The notes beneath the pieces were generated by a model that was not told where the DNA came from, did no database searches, and saw only the letters and a program-made list of their open reading frames with translations. Source: an uncultured Croceitalea sp. (GTDB taxonomy: Bacteria > Bacteroidota > Bacteroidia > Flavobacteriales > Flavobacteriaceae). Taken from it: a stretch of DNA of 64,000 nt. Numbering within the stretch: position 1 is the first letter of the stretch; each line of letters starts with the position of its first letter. Made by a program: the position numbers and the translations under genes. This document shows, piece by piece, positions 56,591-64,000 of this stretch. Where the stretch lies: NCBI GenBank assembly GCA_947495075.1, contig CANLXH010000002.1, positions 372,001 to 436,000 on the forward strand. The letters are read 5' to 3'.

Positions 56591-56819
56591 CGCCGCTACG
56601 GTTCAACTACCCGACACATCAGGGCGCTATATGCAATCTGGTCGACAAATTTTACTCCCAATACATGCAAAATCTAGCAAGGGAACATCCGCTGTCGCTG
56701 ACTCCTTGAAGAACTATTAAGCGAATCTGTACGGATGGCGAATATCTGCACAATAGTTAGAGGATTTCGCTATATTTCCATAAAATTCGATGGACTGCAC
56801 GTAGCGAGGTGTTGGCAGT
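56591..56819 (+). repeat. Cassette-border repeat, copy R4 (full length)
   Basis: The outer arms pair imperfectly (CGCTATATGCAATC on the left against GACTGCACGTAGCG on the right), and further in GTCGACAAATTTTA against TAAAATTCGAT. The central hairpin is decayed compared with R2: left AACTATTAAGCG, right TGCACAATAGTT. It ends in a core site GTTGGCAGT (56811-56819) immediately before the next gene. Confidence 0.85.
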
Positions 56820-56856
56820 AAGTGCAAGTTAAAAGACTATCAAACTTCTATTTTTT

Positions 56857-57540
56857 ATGACAAGGTTTTATAAAGAATTACCATTATTTCATAAGACAAT
56901 AAACAAGAAAGAATTAGAGCTAAAAGAAATTGAGCTTAAAATAAAGGAAAAGGAACTAAACAGCTCAAAATCCAAATGGACGGCTCCACAAATAACCTTA
57001 ATAACTACTATTATAGGATTAATTGTAACGGTTTCATTATCAATATATCAGCAATTCTCTAAATTGGAATTAGAAAAACTGAAATTTGAATCGAATCTTA
57101 TAACCAAAGTAATAACTCCCAACGATATTGAACAAAGCAAAAAGAATTTGAACTTCCTTATAGACCTTGGGTTAGTAATCGAACGAAAAGACAGTTTAAT
57201 AAAAGCACTTAAAGATCCTGATTTCAATATTAGGATTCAAAATGAATTAGATAAGTTCTCAGCATATACTATAGTAATGGATGAGTCTACAAAGGCTCCA
57301 CTGCCTAACATTCTAGTAACATTAGAGATTGACTCACTTAACATTGAAAGGCGTACTAATCGAAATGGCATAGCAAGTTTCACAGGATTACCATCAATAT
57401 TAAGAACCAAGCGAGTTAAATATTCTGTTCGTGAAAGAGGCTATATAAAAACATCCTTTTCAACTTATTTTCTCGATAAACCCCAAAAAATACGATTAAA
57501 AGAACTTAGTCCTGAAATGAAAAAGTATCTAAATGAATAA
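56857..57540 (+). CDS. Hypothetical membrane protein with C-terminal carboxypeptidase-regulatory-like domain
   Basis: 227 aa: a charged coiled-coil-like start (KKELELKEIELKIKEKEL), one membrane helix (about residues 47-63), a helical segment, then a beta-sandwich module (VMDESTKAPLPNILVTLEI, TNRNGIASFTGLPS) of the peptidase-regulatory type. The function is unknown. The gene is bracketed by GTTGGCAGT before and ACTGCCAAC after, the arrangement of a mobile cassette. Confidence 0.7.
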   Translation: MTRFYKELPLFHKTINKKELELKEIELKIKEKELNSSKSKWTAPQITLITTIIGLIVTVSLSIYQQFSKLELEKLKFESNLITKVITPNDIEQSKKNLNFLIDLGLVIERKDSLIKALKDPDFNIRIQNELDKFSAYTIVMDESTKAPLPNILVTLEIDSLNIERRTNRNGIASFTGLPSILRTKRVKYSVRERGYIKTSFSTYFLDKPQKIRLKELSPEMKKYLNE

Positions 57541-57548
57541 AAACACCA

Positions 57549-57740
57549 ACTGCCAACAACGCGTATAGCACATGCCGCAGGCAAACATAAACTCTTGAGC
57601 AGCACGAGTCATACACAGAACGATGGTGTCGAATACGCCTGCAGCGCACTTTTGTTGCGCTGCTACCGCAGCCATCACACCAAAAGCAAGTCGACACCAT
57701 CGTCGCACTCTGTCAGATTGCAAAATCCGTAAGATAAGGG
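57549..57740 (+). repeat. Left half of a long attC-like site with nested palindromes
   Basis: It begins ACTGCCAAC (57549-57557), complementary to the core at 56811-56819. It then holds a perfect 13-bp inverted repeat ACGATGGTGTCGA (57620-57632 with 57691-57703), inside which is GCAGCGCA / TGCGCTGC (57641-57648 with 57656-57663). No gene is present. Confidence 0.65.
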
Positions 57741-57950
57741 ACCGGTTTGCCATCCCGATAGCTATCAGGGCAGGTCGGCAAATTTTATTCACAATACTCC
57801 AAAATCCAACAAAGAAACGTCCGCTGTCGCGGACTCCTAAACGAACAATGATATGTGAAAAAACGGATGTCTATTTCACATATCATTGTTAATAGTATTT
57901 TGTTATATTTCTGTAAAATTCGACGGACTGCACGTAGCGAAGTGCTAGAC
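57741..57950 (+). repeat. Cassette-border repeat, copy R5
   Basis: Conserved inner segments (GCAAATTTTATT, GTCCGCTGTCGCGGAC) surround a perfect 17-bp hairpin (57844-57860 with 57874-57890) whose 13-nt loop reads AAACGGATGTCTA. The right arm GACTGCACGTAGCG leads to a core-like GCTAGAC at 57944-57950, 5 nt before the next ATG. Confidence 0.85.
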
Positions 57951-57955
57951 ACAAC

Positions 57956-58720
57956 ATGAAAATGACCGATAAAACAAGTAACATTCTATATTACAGTGGA
58001 CTGATTTTACTCACAATCGGAGTATTTGGATTGACTTTCGCTGCATTCTTTGCAATAATCGGACTACCAGTTTTTATAATTGGAGTTATTTTGGTTTTGG
58101 TCTCTTTAAAAAAGACTTGGAAACAAAGACTAATTCCAATTGGAATTTTTCTTGTTGGTATAATTGCCTTTTGGCCAATATGGATAGGAATAAATACTAT
58201 TGGGTCTGAAGCATTCTTAATCTCAAATAATTACCGTGGACGAGTAAATATCATTTATAAAAAAGATTGCGGGATACAACTGGAAAAAACCAAAGAAGGA
58301 TTAATATATAAAATCCCAAATGATGGAATATTAATTCTTGATAAAGAACAAAAATATGGTTTTATCGACCACAAATATTATTTGGTTGACCAAAATGGAA
58401 ACCAAACTGAATTACCAAAAATGGATGTTCGAGATTTTAATGAGGAATGGACTTTAGAGAAAAATCTTAACGAACCACCAAGAGACAAACTTGGAGTTTT
58501 TCATTGGGGAAGAACAGGAAGTATAGGAAAAATGATAGACGAAAATGGAGAGGTTTCTAACAAAGATGACTTTTACACTTTTAGTGAATTTTACGTTTCG
58601 ACCTATAGTGATTTAATAGAAAAATTTGATTTTAAGTATGAGCAAAAATTTGACTCAATAAGAGATAATAAAATTGAAAAATGTAAAATAAATACTGTGC
58701 CCAACAATAGTTATGAGTAA
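57956..58720 (+). CDS. Hypothetical multi-pass membrane protein (DUF6843-like)
   Basis: 254 aa with three hydrophobic segments in the first 80 residues, then a soluble domain with NYRGRVNIIYKKDCG, YKIPNDGILIL and YLVDQNGN. This reminds me of the DUF6843 pattern but I hold that loosely. It ends inside an attC-like left arm (TGTGCCCAACAATAG before the stop). Codon use is AT-rich. Confidence 0.65.
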   Translation: MKMTDKTSNILYYSGLILLTIGVFGLTFAAFFAIIGLPVFIIGVILVLVSLKKTWKQRLIPIGIFLVGIIAFWPIWIGINTIGSEAFLISNNYRGRVNIIYKKDCGIQLEKTKEGLIYKIPNDGILILDKEQKYGFIDHKYYLVDQNGNQTELPKMDVRDFNEEWTLEKNLNEPPRDKLGVFHWGRTGSIGKMIDENGEVSNKDDFYTFSEFYVSTYSDLIEKFDFKYEQKFDSIRDNKIEKCKINTVPNNSYE

Positions 58721-58818
58721 TTGCTTGGCCTTGCTTACTTTAGAAATTCCTGTGGAATTCCCAACTTGGTATATACTTATAAAGTTAAGTGCTAATCTAC
58801 ACAACTTCTCATAGCCGA

Positions 58819-59040
58819 GACCGATAACTATCGGGGTGGGTTCGCAAATTTTATTCCCAATACATGCAAAATCTAGCAAGGGAACATCCACTGTAGCGAA
58901 CTCCTAAACGAACAATGATATGTGAAATAGACATCCGTTTTTTCACATATCATTGTTAATAGTATTTTGCTATATTTCCTTAAAATTAGACAGACTGCAC
59001 ATAGTACGGCGGCGATGATGTAGCATTCGCCTGCGGCGCT
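58819..59040 (+). repeat. Cassette-border repeat, copy R6 (inverted loop)
   Basis: It shares CAAATTTTATTCCCAATACA and the right arm with the other copies. The 17-bp hairpin arms (58911-58927, 58941-58957) are identical to those of R5, but the 13-nt loop TAGACATCCGTTT is the exact reverse complement of R5's loop. The right end carries the 25-nt repeat at 59014-59038 in place of a clear core site. Confidence 0.85.
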
Positions 59041-59063
59041 TAATTATAAACAATAAATAACCA

Positions 59064-59819
59064 ATGATAAAATTCTTTAGAAGAATAAGAAAACGATTGC
59101 TCACTGAAAATAAATTCAGTAGTTATCTAATTTACGCTATTGGCGAAATTATATTGGTGGTCATCGGTATTTTGATTGCTTTACAAATTGACAACTGGAA
59201 CCAAAAAAAGCAATTAAAAGATGAACAAGTAAAAACCCTAAAGAGCTTGCACGAAGCTATTAAAATTAATAATACGGAGTTTGACACTATTTTTAATGCC
59301 CAAATTTTAAGAAACAGAAGCCTACAAGATGTTATTTTTTCTGATGTTTCAAACCTACCCAACACACATTTAGATTCGTTGATTAAGATTAATGTTAGAA
59401 ACCACACCTTTGATCCCTCGACAGGAATTTATAATGCGATGATAAATTCAGGCAAAATAGAATTGGTAGCTAATGAATCTCTAAAGAATAGAATATCAAA
59501 ATTGTATGATATTGTAAGAGACTATCAAGAAAGTGAAGATGAAATAACAGCGTACACCAAAGAACATTTAGAAGAGTATTACATCAACAATTATGAAATT
59601 GACCCAACGGTTTTAGCTGGACTCAGAGAGAGGACAGACCTAGAAGAAGAAAGAGATAAAACGCTTTATACTAAAGCCTTTACGTCTTTCAAAATTAAAA
59701 ACATGTACATTTTACTTCTTAGTAAAATGGACGATGTAATACTAAAGGGAGTGAATATAAGCTCTGAATATCAAGAATTGATAGAAGATTTAGAAAATGA
59801 AATAGAGGCCCAAAGCTAA
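59064..59819 (+). CDS. DUF6090-family membrane protein
   Basis: 251 aa with the hallmark N-terminus of the family: a basic start (FFRRIRKRLL) and one helix with IGEIILVVIGILIALQIDNWN. A helical extracytoplasmic domain follows, ending in LIEDLENEIEAQS. The family is frequent and often multicopy in Flavobacteriia; its function is unknown. It is the last gene of the repeat-separated array. Confidence 0.85.
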   Translation: MIKFFRRIRKRLLTENKFSSYLIYAIGEIILVVIGILIALQIDNWNQKKQLKDEQVKTLKSLHEAIKINNTEFDTIFNAQILRNRSLQDVIFSDVSNLPNTHLDSLIKINVRNHTFDPSTGIYNAMINSGKIELVANESLKNRISKLYDIVRDYQESEDEITAYTKEHLEEYYINNYEIDPTVLAGLRERTDLEEERDKTLYTKAFTSFKIKNMYILLLSKMDDVILKGVNISSEYQELIEDLENEIEAQS

Positions 59820-59860
59820 CCATAATGCATTTGTGGTTTTTTAATTTGTATTTTTAGCCA

Positions 59861-61003
59861 ATGCCCAACTATGACTATATCATCATCGGTGCAGGCGCAT
59901 CCGGATTGCTTTTAGCAGATGCTTTGGGGCGTGATGATTTCTTCTCTAATAAAAGCATTTTACTTCTTGACAAGGATATAAAAAACAGTAATGACCGTAC
60001 TTGGTGCTTTTGGGAAAATAGACCGGGCGAATTTGATACTATTCTTCATAAAACTTGGCCAGAAATCTATTTTGCAGGCAAAGCGCTTAAACTAGCGACA
60101 AATATTAGTCCATACCAGTATAAAATGCTAAGAGGAATTGATTTTTATGAATCTTATTTGGAAAAGATAAAAGGATACTCAAACATCACTTTTACCCAAG
60201 AAAAGGTAAATAGTATACTTGAGATAGAACATGAAGTTAGGGTAAATACAGAAGAATCTTCGTATACCGCTAAAAAAGTGTTCAATAGTATTTTTGATTA
60301 TAAAAAACTTTTTAACCAAACCAAATATCCTATACTCCAACAACACTTTTTGGGTTGGTTTGTAAAAACAGAGAAGCCTGTGTTCAATGCTGAGCAAGCT
60401 ACCTTTATGGATTTTTCCATTCCCCAAAAAGGAAATACCCGTTTTATGTATGTACTACCTTTTTCAGAAAAAGAAGCTTTGGTAGAATACACACTTTTTT
60501 CAGAAAACACTTTAGACAAAGAGGAATATGAAAATGCGATAAAATCATATTTGAAAGATAAACTAGCCATCGCTGAATATACCATTACCGAAGTCGAACA
60601 AGGCAATATACCTATGACTTGTTTCGACTTTTCAACAGCAAATTCAAATCGTATTTTAAATATTGGTATCGCAGGCGGTTGGGCAAAACCTAGTACAGGA
60701 TATACTTTTTACAATTCTACCAAAAAAGTTAGGAAATTGATCTATCATTTAAAGTCGAATAAGCCATTATCCAAATTTTCTAAGAAAACGCGTTTTTGGT
60801 ATTACGACTTACTACTACTGGATATTCTTAAAAAAGATAACAGTCTGGGACAATCTATTTTTGAAGCGATGTTTACTAAAAGAAAACCTCAGCTAATTTT
60901 AAAATTTTTAGATGAGAAGACTACCTTTTGGGAAGAGCTACAGCTAATTTGGGCATGCCCAAAAATCCCTTTTATCAAAGCATTGTTTGCACGACTTTTT
61001 TAA
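59861..61003 (+). CDS. crtY: Lycopene beta-cyclase
   Basis: 380 aa flavoprotein with dinucleotide-binding YDYIIIGAGASGLLLADAL, followed by the carotenoid cyclase motif SNDRTWCFWE and, near the C-terminus, IGIAGGWAKPSTGYTF. It converts lycopene to beta-carotene and indicates a yellow/orange carotenoid pathway. It converges with the polyprenyl synthase gene (4-nt overlap), which makes precursors of the same pathway. Confidence 0.93.
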   Translation: MPNYDYIIIGAGASGLLLADALGRDDFFSNKSILLLDKDIKNSNDRTWCFWENRPGEFDTILHKTWPEIYFAGKALKLATNISPYQYKMLRGIDFYESYLEKIKGYSNITFTQEKVNSILEIEHEVRVNTEESSYTAKKVFNSIFDYKKLFNQTKYPILQQHFLGWFVKTEKPVFNAEQATFMDFSIPQKGNTRFMYVLPFSEKEALVEYTLFSENTLDKEEYENAIKSYLKDKLAIAEYTITEVEQGNIPMTCFDFSTANSNRILNIGIAGGWAKPSTGYTFYNSTKKVRKLIYHLKSNKPLSKFSKKTRFWYYDLLLLDILKKDNSLGQSIFEAMFTKRKPQLILKFLDEKTTFWEELQLIWACPKIPFIKALFARLF

Positions 61004-61974
61004 ACTGTTCTTTTCATCAAGTTTTCTCCAAATATTCTTAAAACGTCTTTTCGTTCTTCAGGTAGATTAAGTTGATTTAAACAACTAAACGCTCGTTGTG
61101 TGTAGCTTTCTATTTCCTTCTTTGTGGCCTCCACGGAACCACTTTGTTCAAACACGGTTTTTATAGCGGTAATCTTTTCTGTTGGATTAGTAGGTTCTAT
61201 AGAATATAAATGCTGTAACATTTCTTTTTCAGAACTATCACATAACTCTATAGCCCGTAAATACAAAAAGGTTTTCTTATTCTCAATAATATCCCCTCCA
61301 ACTTGTTTTCCAAAAGTTTCTGGATTCCCAAAAGCGTCTAGATAATCATCTTGCAGTTGAAAAGCAATTCCTAAATTTCGACCAAATTGATAAATTAAAT
61401 CTTGATTTTCTATAGAAGTATCAGCAATAATTGCACCCATCTTCATAGCCGTAGCAACCAAAACCGCGGTTTTATATTCAATCATTTTTAGATATTCTGG
61501 TATGGTAACATCATCTCTATTTTCAAAATCAACGTCATACTGTTGCCCCTCACATACTTCTATGGCAGTTTTACTAAATAGTTGCACCAATTCTTTAAAA
61601 GTATCATCAGCATAACTTTCAAAAAACTGATAAGAATTTATAAGCATTGCATCGCCTGAAAGAATTCCAGTATTTATATCCCACTTTTCATGAACGGTTG
61701 TTTTTCCACGTCTAAGGGGAGCATCATCCATAATATCGTCATGGACCAAAGAAAAGTTATGAAACACCTCAATAGCTAAAGCGGCATCCAAGGCATTTTT
61801 ATAATCTCCATCAAAAAGCTCAGCTGTTAGTAGAGCAAGTACCGGACGTAAACGCTTTCCACCTAATGCTAAAATATAATTAATGGGCTCGTATAGGTTT
61901 TTAGGCTCTTTTGTTTCAACCTTACCTTCAAGATAACTAATGAACTCATCTCTATAGAATTCTACAGACTGCAT
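61000..61974 (-). CDS. Polyprenyl (geranylgeranyl/farnesyl-type) diphosphate synthase
   Basis: 324 aa all-helical trans-prenyltransferase with the two aspartate-rich motifs DDIMDD and DDYLD, and GGKRLRP near the N-terminus. It condenses isopentenyl diphosphate units; next to crtY a geranylgeranyl product for carotenoids is plausible. ATG 61974 gives MQSVEFYRDEF; an upstream start at 62001 is less likely. A TATTTTTG -7-like element lies at 61998-61991 (minus strand). Confidence 0.92.
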   Translation of the reverse strand: MQSVEFYRDEFISYLEGKVETKEPKNLYEPINYILALGGKRLRPVLALLTAELFDGDYKNALDAALAIEVFHNFSLVHDDIMDDAPLRRGKTTVHEKWDINTGILSGDAMLINSYQFFESYADDTFKELVQLFSKTAIEVCEGQQYDVDFENRDDVTIPEYLKMIEYKTAVLVATAMKMGAIIADTSIENQDLIYQFGRNLGIAFQLQDDYLDAFGNPETFGKQVGGDIIENKKTFLYLRAIELCDSSEKEMLQHLYSIEPTNPTEKITAIKTVFEQSGSVEATKKEIESYTQRAFSCLNQLNLPEERKDVLRIFGENLMKRTV

Positions 61975-62116
61975 GCAATTTATTTTTTTCCAAAAATACA
62001 TTCATTGTTACAAATAGCTTTCATTTTAGTCTAACTGAATAGTTACATTTTAAAAAAAATGCAATAGATTTTAAATCTTTCGTCTTTATAAATGAAGACC
62101 AATACAAAACCTGTAG

Positions 62117-62653
62117 ATGGGTTCTAAGAAAAGTAACACCCAACTTAACGATTTCTTTAGAGAAGAATATAACTCGCTCAAAGGGTATGTGCGTTCAAAA
62201 ATTGAACATACCTCAGAGAGTGATGCTGAAGATATTATACAGGATGTCGCCTTACGGATATTTTCTAGACCTATAGATGCTTTACCCATCCATAATGTGG
62301 GTGGCTTTGTTTACAATGCTATAAAAAACAGAATTATAGACGTTATACGGGTGAAAAAAGAAAGAATCTCAAATGAGAAAGCAATAGAAGACTTATGGAC
62401 AGAATTTACAGAGTTGTTTTATGGAGGTATTTCAAATGAATATTCAGAACAATTAAAAGTAAATCTAAAAAATGCGATACAGGATTTAAAACCACTTTAC
62501 AGAGATATCATTTTAGCGGTAGATTTTGAAGGATATAGCTATAAGGAAATTTCAGAAGAAACAGGGATATCTCAAGGAACTTTAATGTCTAGAAGGCATA
62601 GGGCAATGTCTATTCTTTTAAAAAAATTAGAAATAAAAAATAATAAAACTTAA
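62117..62653 (+). CDS. ECF-type RNA polymerase sigma factor
   Basis: 178 aa: region 2 (AEDIIQDVALRIFSRP, VGGFVYNAIKNRIIDVIR) and region 4 (LKPLYRDIILAVDFEGYSYKEISEETGISQGTLMSRRHRAM). It is followed within 5 nt by a small membrane protein that may act as its partner; no typical zinc-finger anti-sigma is present. Confidence 0.92.
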   Translation: MGSKKSNTQLNDFFREEYNSLKGYVRSKIEHTSESDAEDIIQDVALRIFSRPIDALPIHNVGGFVYNAIKNRIIDVIRVKKERISNEKAIEDLWTEFTELFYGGISNEYSEQLKVNLKNAIQDLKPLYRDIILAVDFEGYSYKEISEETGISQGTLMSRRHRAMSILLKKLEIKNNKT

Positions 62654-62658
62654 AATAT

Positions 62659-63084
62659 ATGGAACATAAAGAAAGGATTGAAAAAAGTGTAGAAAATAAA
62701 GTAGAGGTAGGTATCACCAAAGTAGTTAAGGTTATCTTCTTTATTATTCTTGGAATTCTCATAGCCTTTTTGGTAGGCTATATTGTAATGCGTCTATGGA
62801 ACTGGCTAATGCCAGATCTTTTTGGACTTCCAATGGTTGGCTATTGGCAAGCTGTTGGTATCCTAATTTTAGCAAAAATAATCTTTGGTTTTGGTAGAGG
62901 CGATGGTCCTGGTGGAAATAAAAAAAGTAAATCCAAAAATTGGTCTAACTATAGAAAGTGTGGACCAATTAGAAGCGATTTTTCTGAATGGAAACATTAT
63001 GACCAATTCTGGAAAGATGAAGGCGAAGAAGCCTATGAAAAATACTTAGCCAATATTAAAAATAAAAGAGAAAGTTATGACTAA
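62659..63084 (+). CDS. Small two-helix membrane protein next to the sigma factor
   Basis: 141 aa with two hydrophobic segments (VIFFIILGILIAFLVGYIVM and the VGYWQAVGILILAKIIFGF region) and a charged, Trp-rich C-terminal tail (WSNYRKCGPIRSDFSEWKHY). It lies 5 nt after the sigma gene. The function is unknown; a role in sigma control is inference from position. Confidence 0.75.
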   Translation: MEHKERIEKSVENKVEVGITKVVKVIFFIILGILIAFLVGYIVMRLWNWLMPDLFGLPMVGYWQAVGILILAKIIFGFGRGDGPGGNKKSKSKNWSNYRKCGPIRSDFSEWKHYDQFWKDEGEEAYEKYLANIKNKRESYD

Positions 63085-63229
63085 AGACAAGAATAACCCA
63101 ACATATAAGAAACATAGATATAAATACAAATCGTTTTTCTGGAGTTTAAGTAATAAAACGACAATTGAGTCCAATTCTAAACCTCAAGATCGTTCTAATA
63201 CTGATATTTCTATAATAGAAAATGAATAA
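63077..63229 (+). CDS. Small basic protein downstream of the sigma operon
   Basis: 50 aa, polar, with a basic aromatic start (KKHRYKYKSFFWSL) and no membrane segment. Its ATG overlaps the upstream stop region by 8 nt, which supports translation as part of the sigma operon. No homologue is recognised. Confidence 0.5.
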   Translation: MTKDKNNPTYKKHRYKYKSFFWSLSNKTTIESNSKPQDRSNTDISIIENE

Positions 63230-63261
63230 TTAAAGATTTGTTAAAAAAATGTAAAAACTTA

Positions 63262-63301
63262 GGAAACTTTTTTTGTTTTTAAAGTTTCCAACTTACATTT
63301 G
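63262..63301 (+). promoter_or_regulatory. Promoter with overlapping TetR-type operator
   Basis: Perfect 9-bp inverted repeat GGAAACTTT / AAAGTTTCC (63262-63270 and 63281-63289) laid over a promoter: TTG at 63273-63275, 18 nt, then TACATTTG at 63294-63301. This predicts a very short leader before the ATG at 63312 and repression by the encoded TetR protein. Confidence 0.6.
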
Positions 63302-63311
63302 CTCTCCAATT

Positions 63312-63917
63312 ATGAGAGATAAGATCTTACAAAAAGCAACGGACCTATTTTTAAACCTTGGGTTTAAAAGTGTTACCATGGATGATTTAGCCAATGAAAT
63401 GGGGATTTCCAAAAAGACCATTTATTCCCATTTTATGAATAAGACAAAATTGGTTGAAGAAACAACCATGAATCTTTTTTGGGTTATTTCTAACGGGATA
63501 GATCATATAGTATCTCAAAAACACAATCCTATCGAGGAACTTTACGAGATAAAGAAATTTGTAATGGCACGCCTTAAAGATGAGAAATCGTCTCCGCAAT
63601 ACCAACTGCAAAAATACTATCCTAAAATACACCAAACATTAAGAAGTAAACAGTTTGAAGTTATGCAAGATTGTGTAGTGGATAATATAAAAAGAGGTAT
63701 TGATATTGGTATTTATAGGGAAAATCTAAACATTCAATTTGTAGCTAGAATATATTTTTCTGGTGTAAACAGCCTTGGCGATGACGATTTGTTTCCAAAT
63801 ACCATGTTTACAAAAGTTGAACTTGAGGACTACTTTCTAGAATATCACCTACGTGGTATAGTTACTCCGAGAGGAAGAAAAAAATTAAATGAAATCATCA
63901 ACTCAAATCAAGAATAA
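63312..63917 (+). CDS. TetR-family transcriptional regulator
   Basis: 201 aa with an N-terminal HTH (VTMDDLANEMGISKKTIYSHF then NKTKLVEE) and a helical ligand-binding C-terminal part. ATG 63312 follows the promoter by 10 nt; an upstream in-frame start would fall inside the operator. The next gene begins directly after its stop, typical of TetR-controlled efflux operons in Bacteroidota. Confidence 0.92.
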   Translation: MRDKILQKATDLFLNLGFKSVTMDDLANEMGISKKTIYSHFMNKTKLVEETTMNLFWVISNGIDHIVSQKHNPIEELYEIKKFVMARLKDEKSSPQYQLQKYYPKIHQTLRSKQFEVMQDCVVDNIKRGIDIGIYRENLNIQFVARIYFSGVNSLGDDDLFPNTMFTKVELEDYFLEYHLRGIVTPRGRKKLNEIINSNQE

Positions 63918-64000
63918 ATGCAAAAAATAACATTAATAGCACTCATTTTATTTTTGCCTTGGTCGGTTTTATCACAAGACCAGGACAACAACTATAGTCT
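63918..64000 (+). CDS. Start of a probable TolC-type outer-membrane efflux protein (cut by window end)
   Basis: Only 27 codons are visible: a signal peptide (ITLIALILFLPWSVLSQ) then DQDNNYSL. The ATG touches the TetR stop. The TetR neighbour plus an exported product fits the TolC / membrane-fusion / RND order common in this group, but the sequence is too short to prove it. Confidence 0.55.
   Translation, partial: MQKITLIALILFLPWSVLSQDQDNNYS

Noticed and set aside
57529-57892. Minus- and plus-strand frames across the spacer with nested palindromes
   Set aside because: They run through inverted repeats and a conserved border repeat; the encoded peptides are Cys/Arg-rich reading artefacts with no family pattern.
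52477-59040. Border repeats as ordinary transposon-derived MITEs
   Set aside because: No target-site duplications or transposase-type terminal inverted repeats were seen. The copies all have one orientation relative to the genes and end in core-like sites; the possibility is kept only as the alternative to test.

Overview
The window is AT-rich chromosomal DNA from a member of the Bacteroidota, most likely a marine Flavobacteriaceae. The evidence is the protein families present (DUF4097, DUF2141 and DUF6090 proteins, bacteroidotal Rhs/YD-repeat proteins, lycopene cyclase), the TAnnTTTG-type promoters, the lack of clear Shine-Dalgarno sequences, and several TTG starts. I cannot name the genus from sequence alone.

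Layout. (1) 1-7389, minus strand: a three-gene Rhs module (YD-repeat partner, small secreted protein, large Rhs protein) whose Rhs gene runs off the left edge. (2) 8388-20326: a response regulator, then a sulfur block. The minus-strand operon encodes a persulfide-dioxygenase-like enzyme, a rhodanese lipoprotein and two YeeE/YedE half-transporters, behind a perfect CRP/FNR-type palindrome; a SulP permease lies upstream. The plus-strand run encodes an aldehyde dehydrogenase, a sulfite dehydrogenase with its cytochrome c, a double rhodanese, a sterol-desaturase-like hydroxylase and two PAP2 phosphatases. (3) 20911-31219, plus strand: a second, complete copy of the Rhs module with a divergent C-terminal tip and an immunity-like gene overlapping its stop codon. 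(4) 31220-52315: mostly housekeeping genes. These are tRNA-Asn, RseP, SCO1, FeoA/FeoB and a tiny Cys-rich Feo protein, an ECF sigma/anti-sigma operon with two DUF4097 proteins, a C-type-lectin-like lipoprotein whose start codon lies in a perfect 27-bp hairpin, an S9 peptidase, an FAD dehydrogenase, an SDR, a ZIP transporter, and a DtxR/MntR regulator divergent from a TonB receptor.

(5) 52316-59819 is the most unusual part: a same-strand array of small accessory genes (ParDE toxin-antitoxin, WG-repeat protein, lipoprotein, membrane proteins, DUF6090 protein). They are separated by at least five copies of a 165-230 nt structured repeat. The fuller copies are long imperfect palindromes; one (53305-53471) has lost its outer left arm. 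Most carry a central hairpin whose stem sequence changes in a compensating way from copy to copy, and in one copy the hairpin loop is inverted. The array begins against the C-terminal remnant of a tyrosine recombinase, and one gene is bracketed by complementary integron-like core sites. It looks like an integron-type cassette array with unusually long attC-like sites. (6) 59861-64000: lycopene cyclase, a polyprenyl synthase, a second ECF sigma factor with two small proteins, a TetR regulator behind a promoter/operator, and the start of a probable efflux outer-membrane component.

Three pseudogene remnants (HTH regulator tail, TonB-plug tail, recombinase tail) and two very short genes (47 and 50 aa) were found by reading the intergenic DNA.
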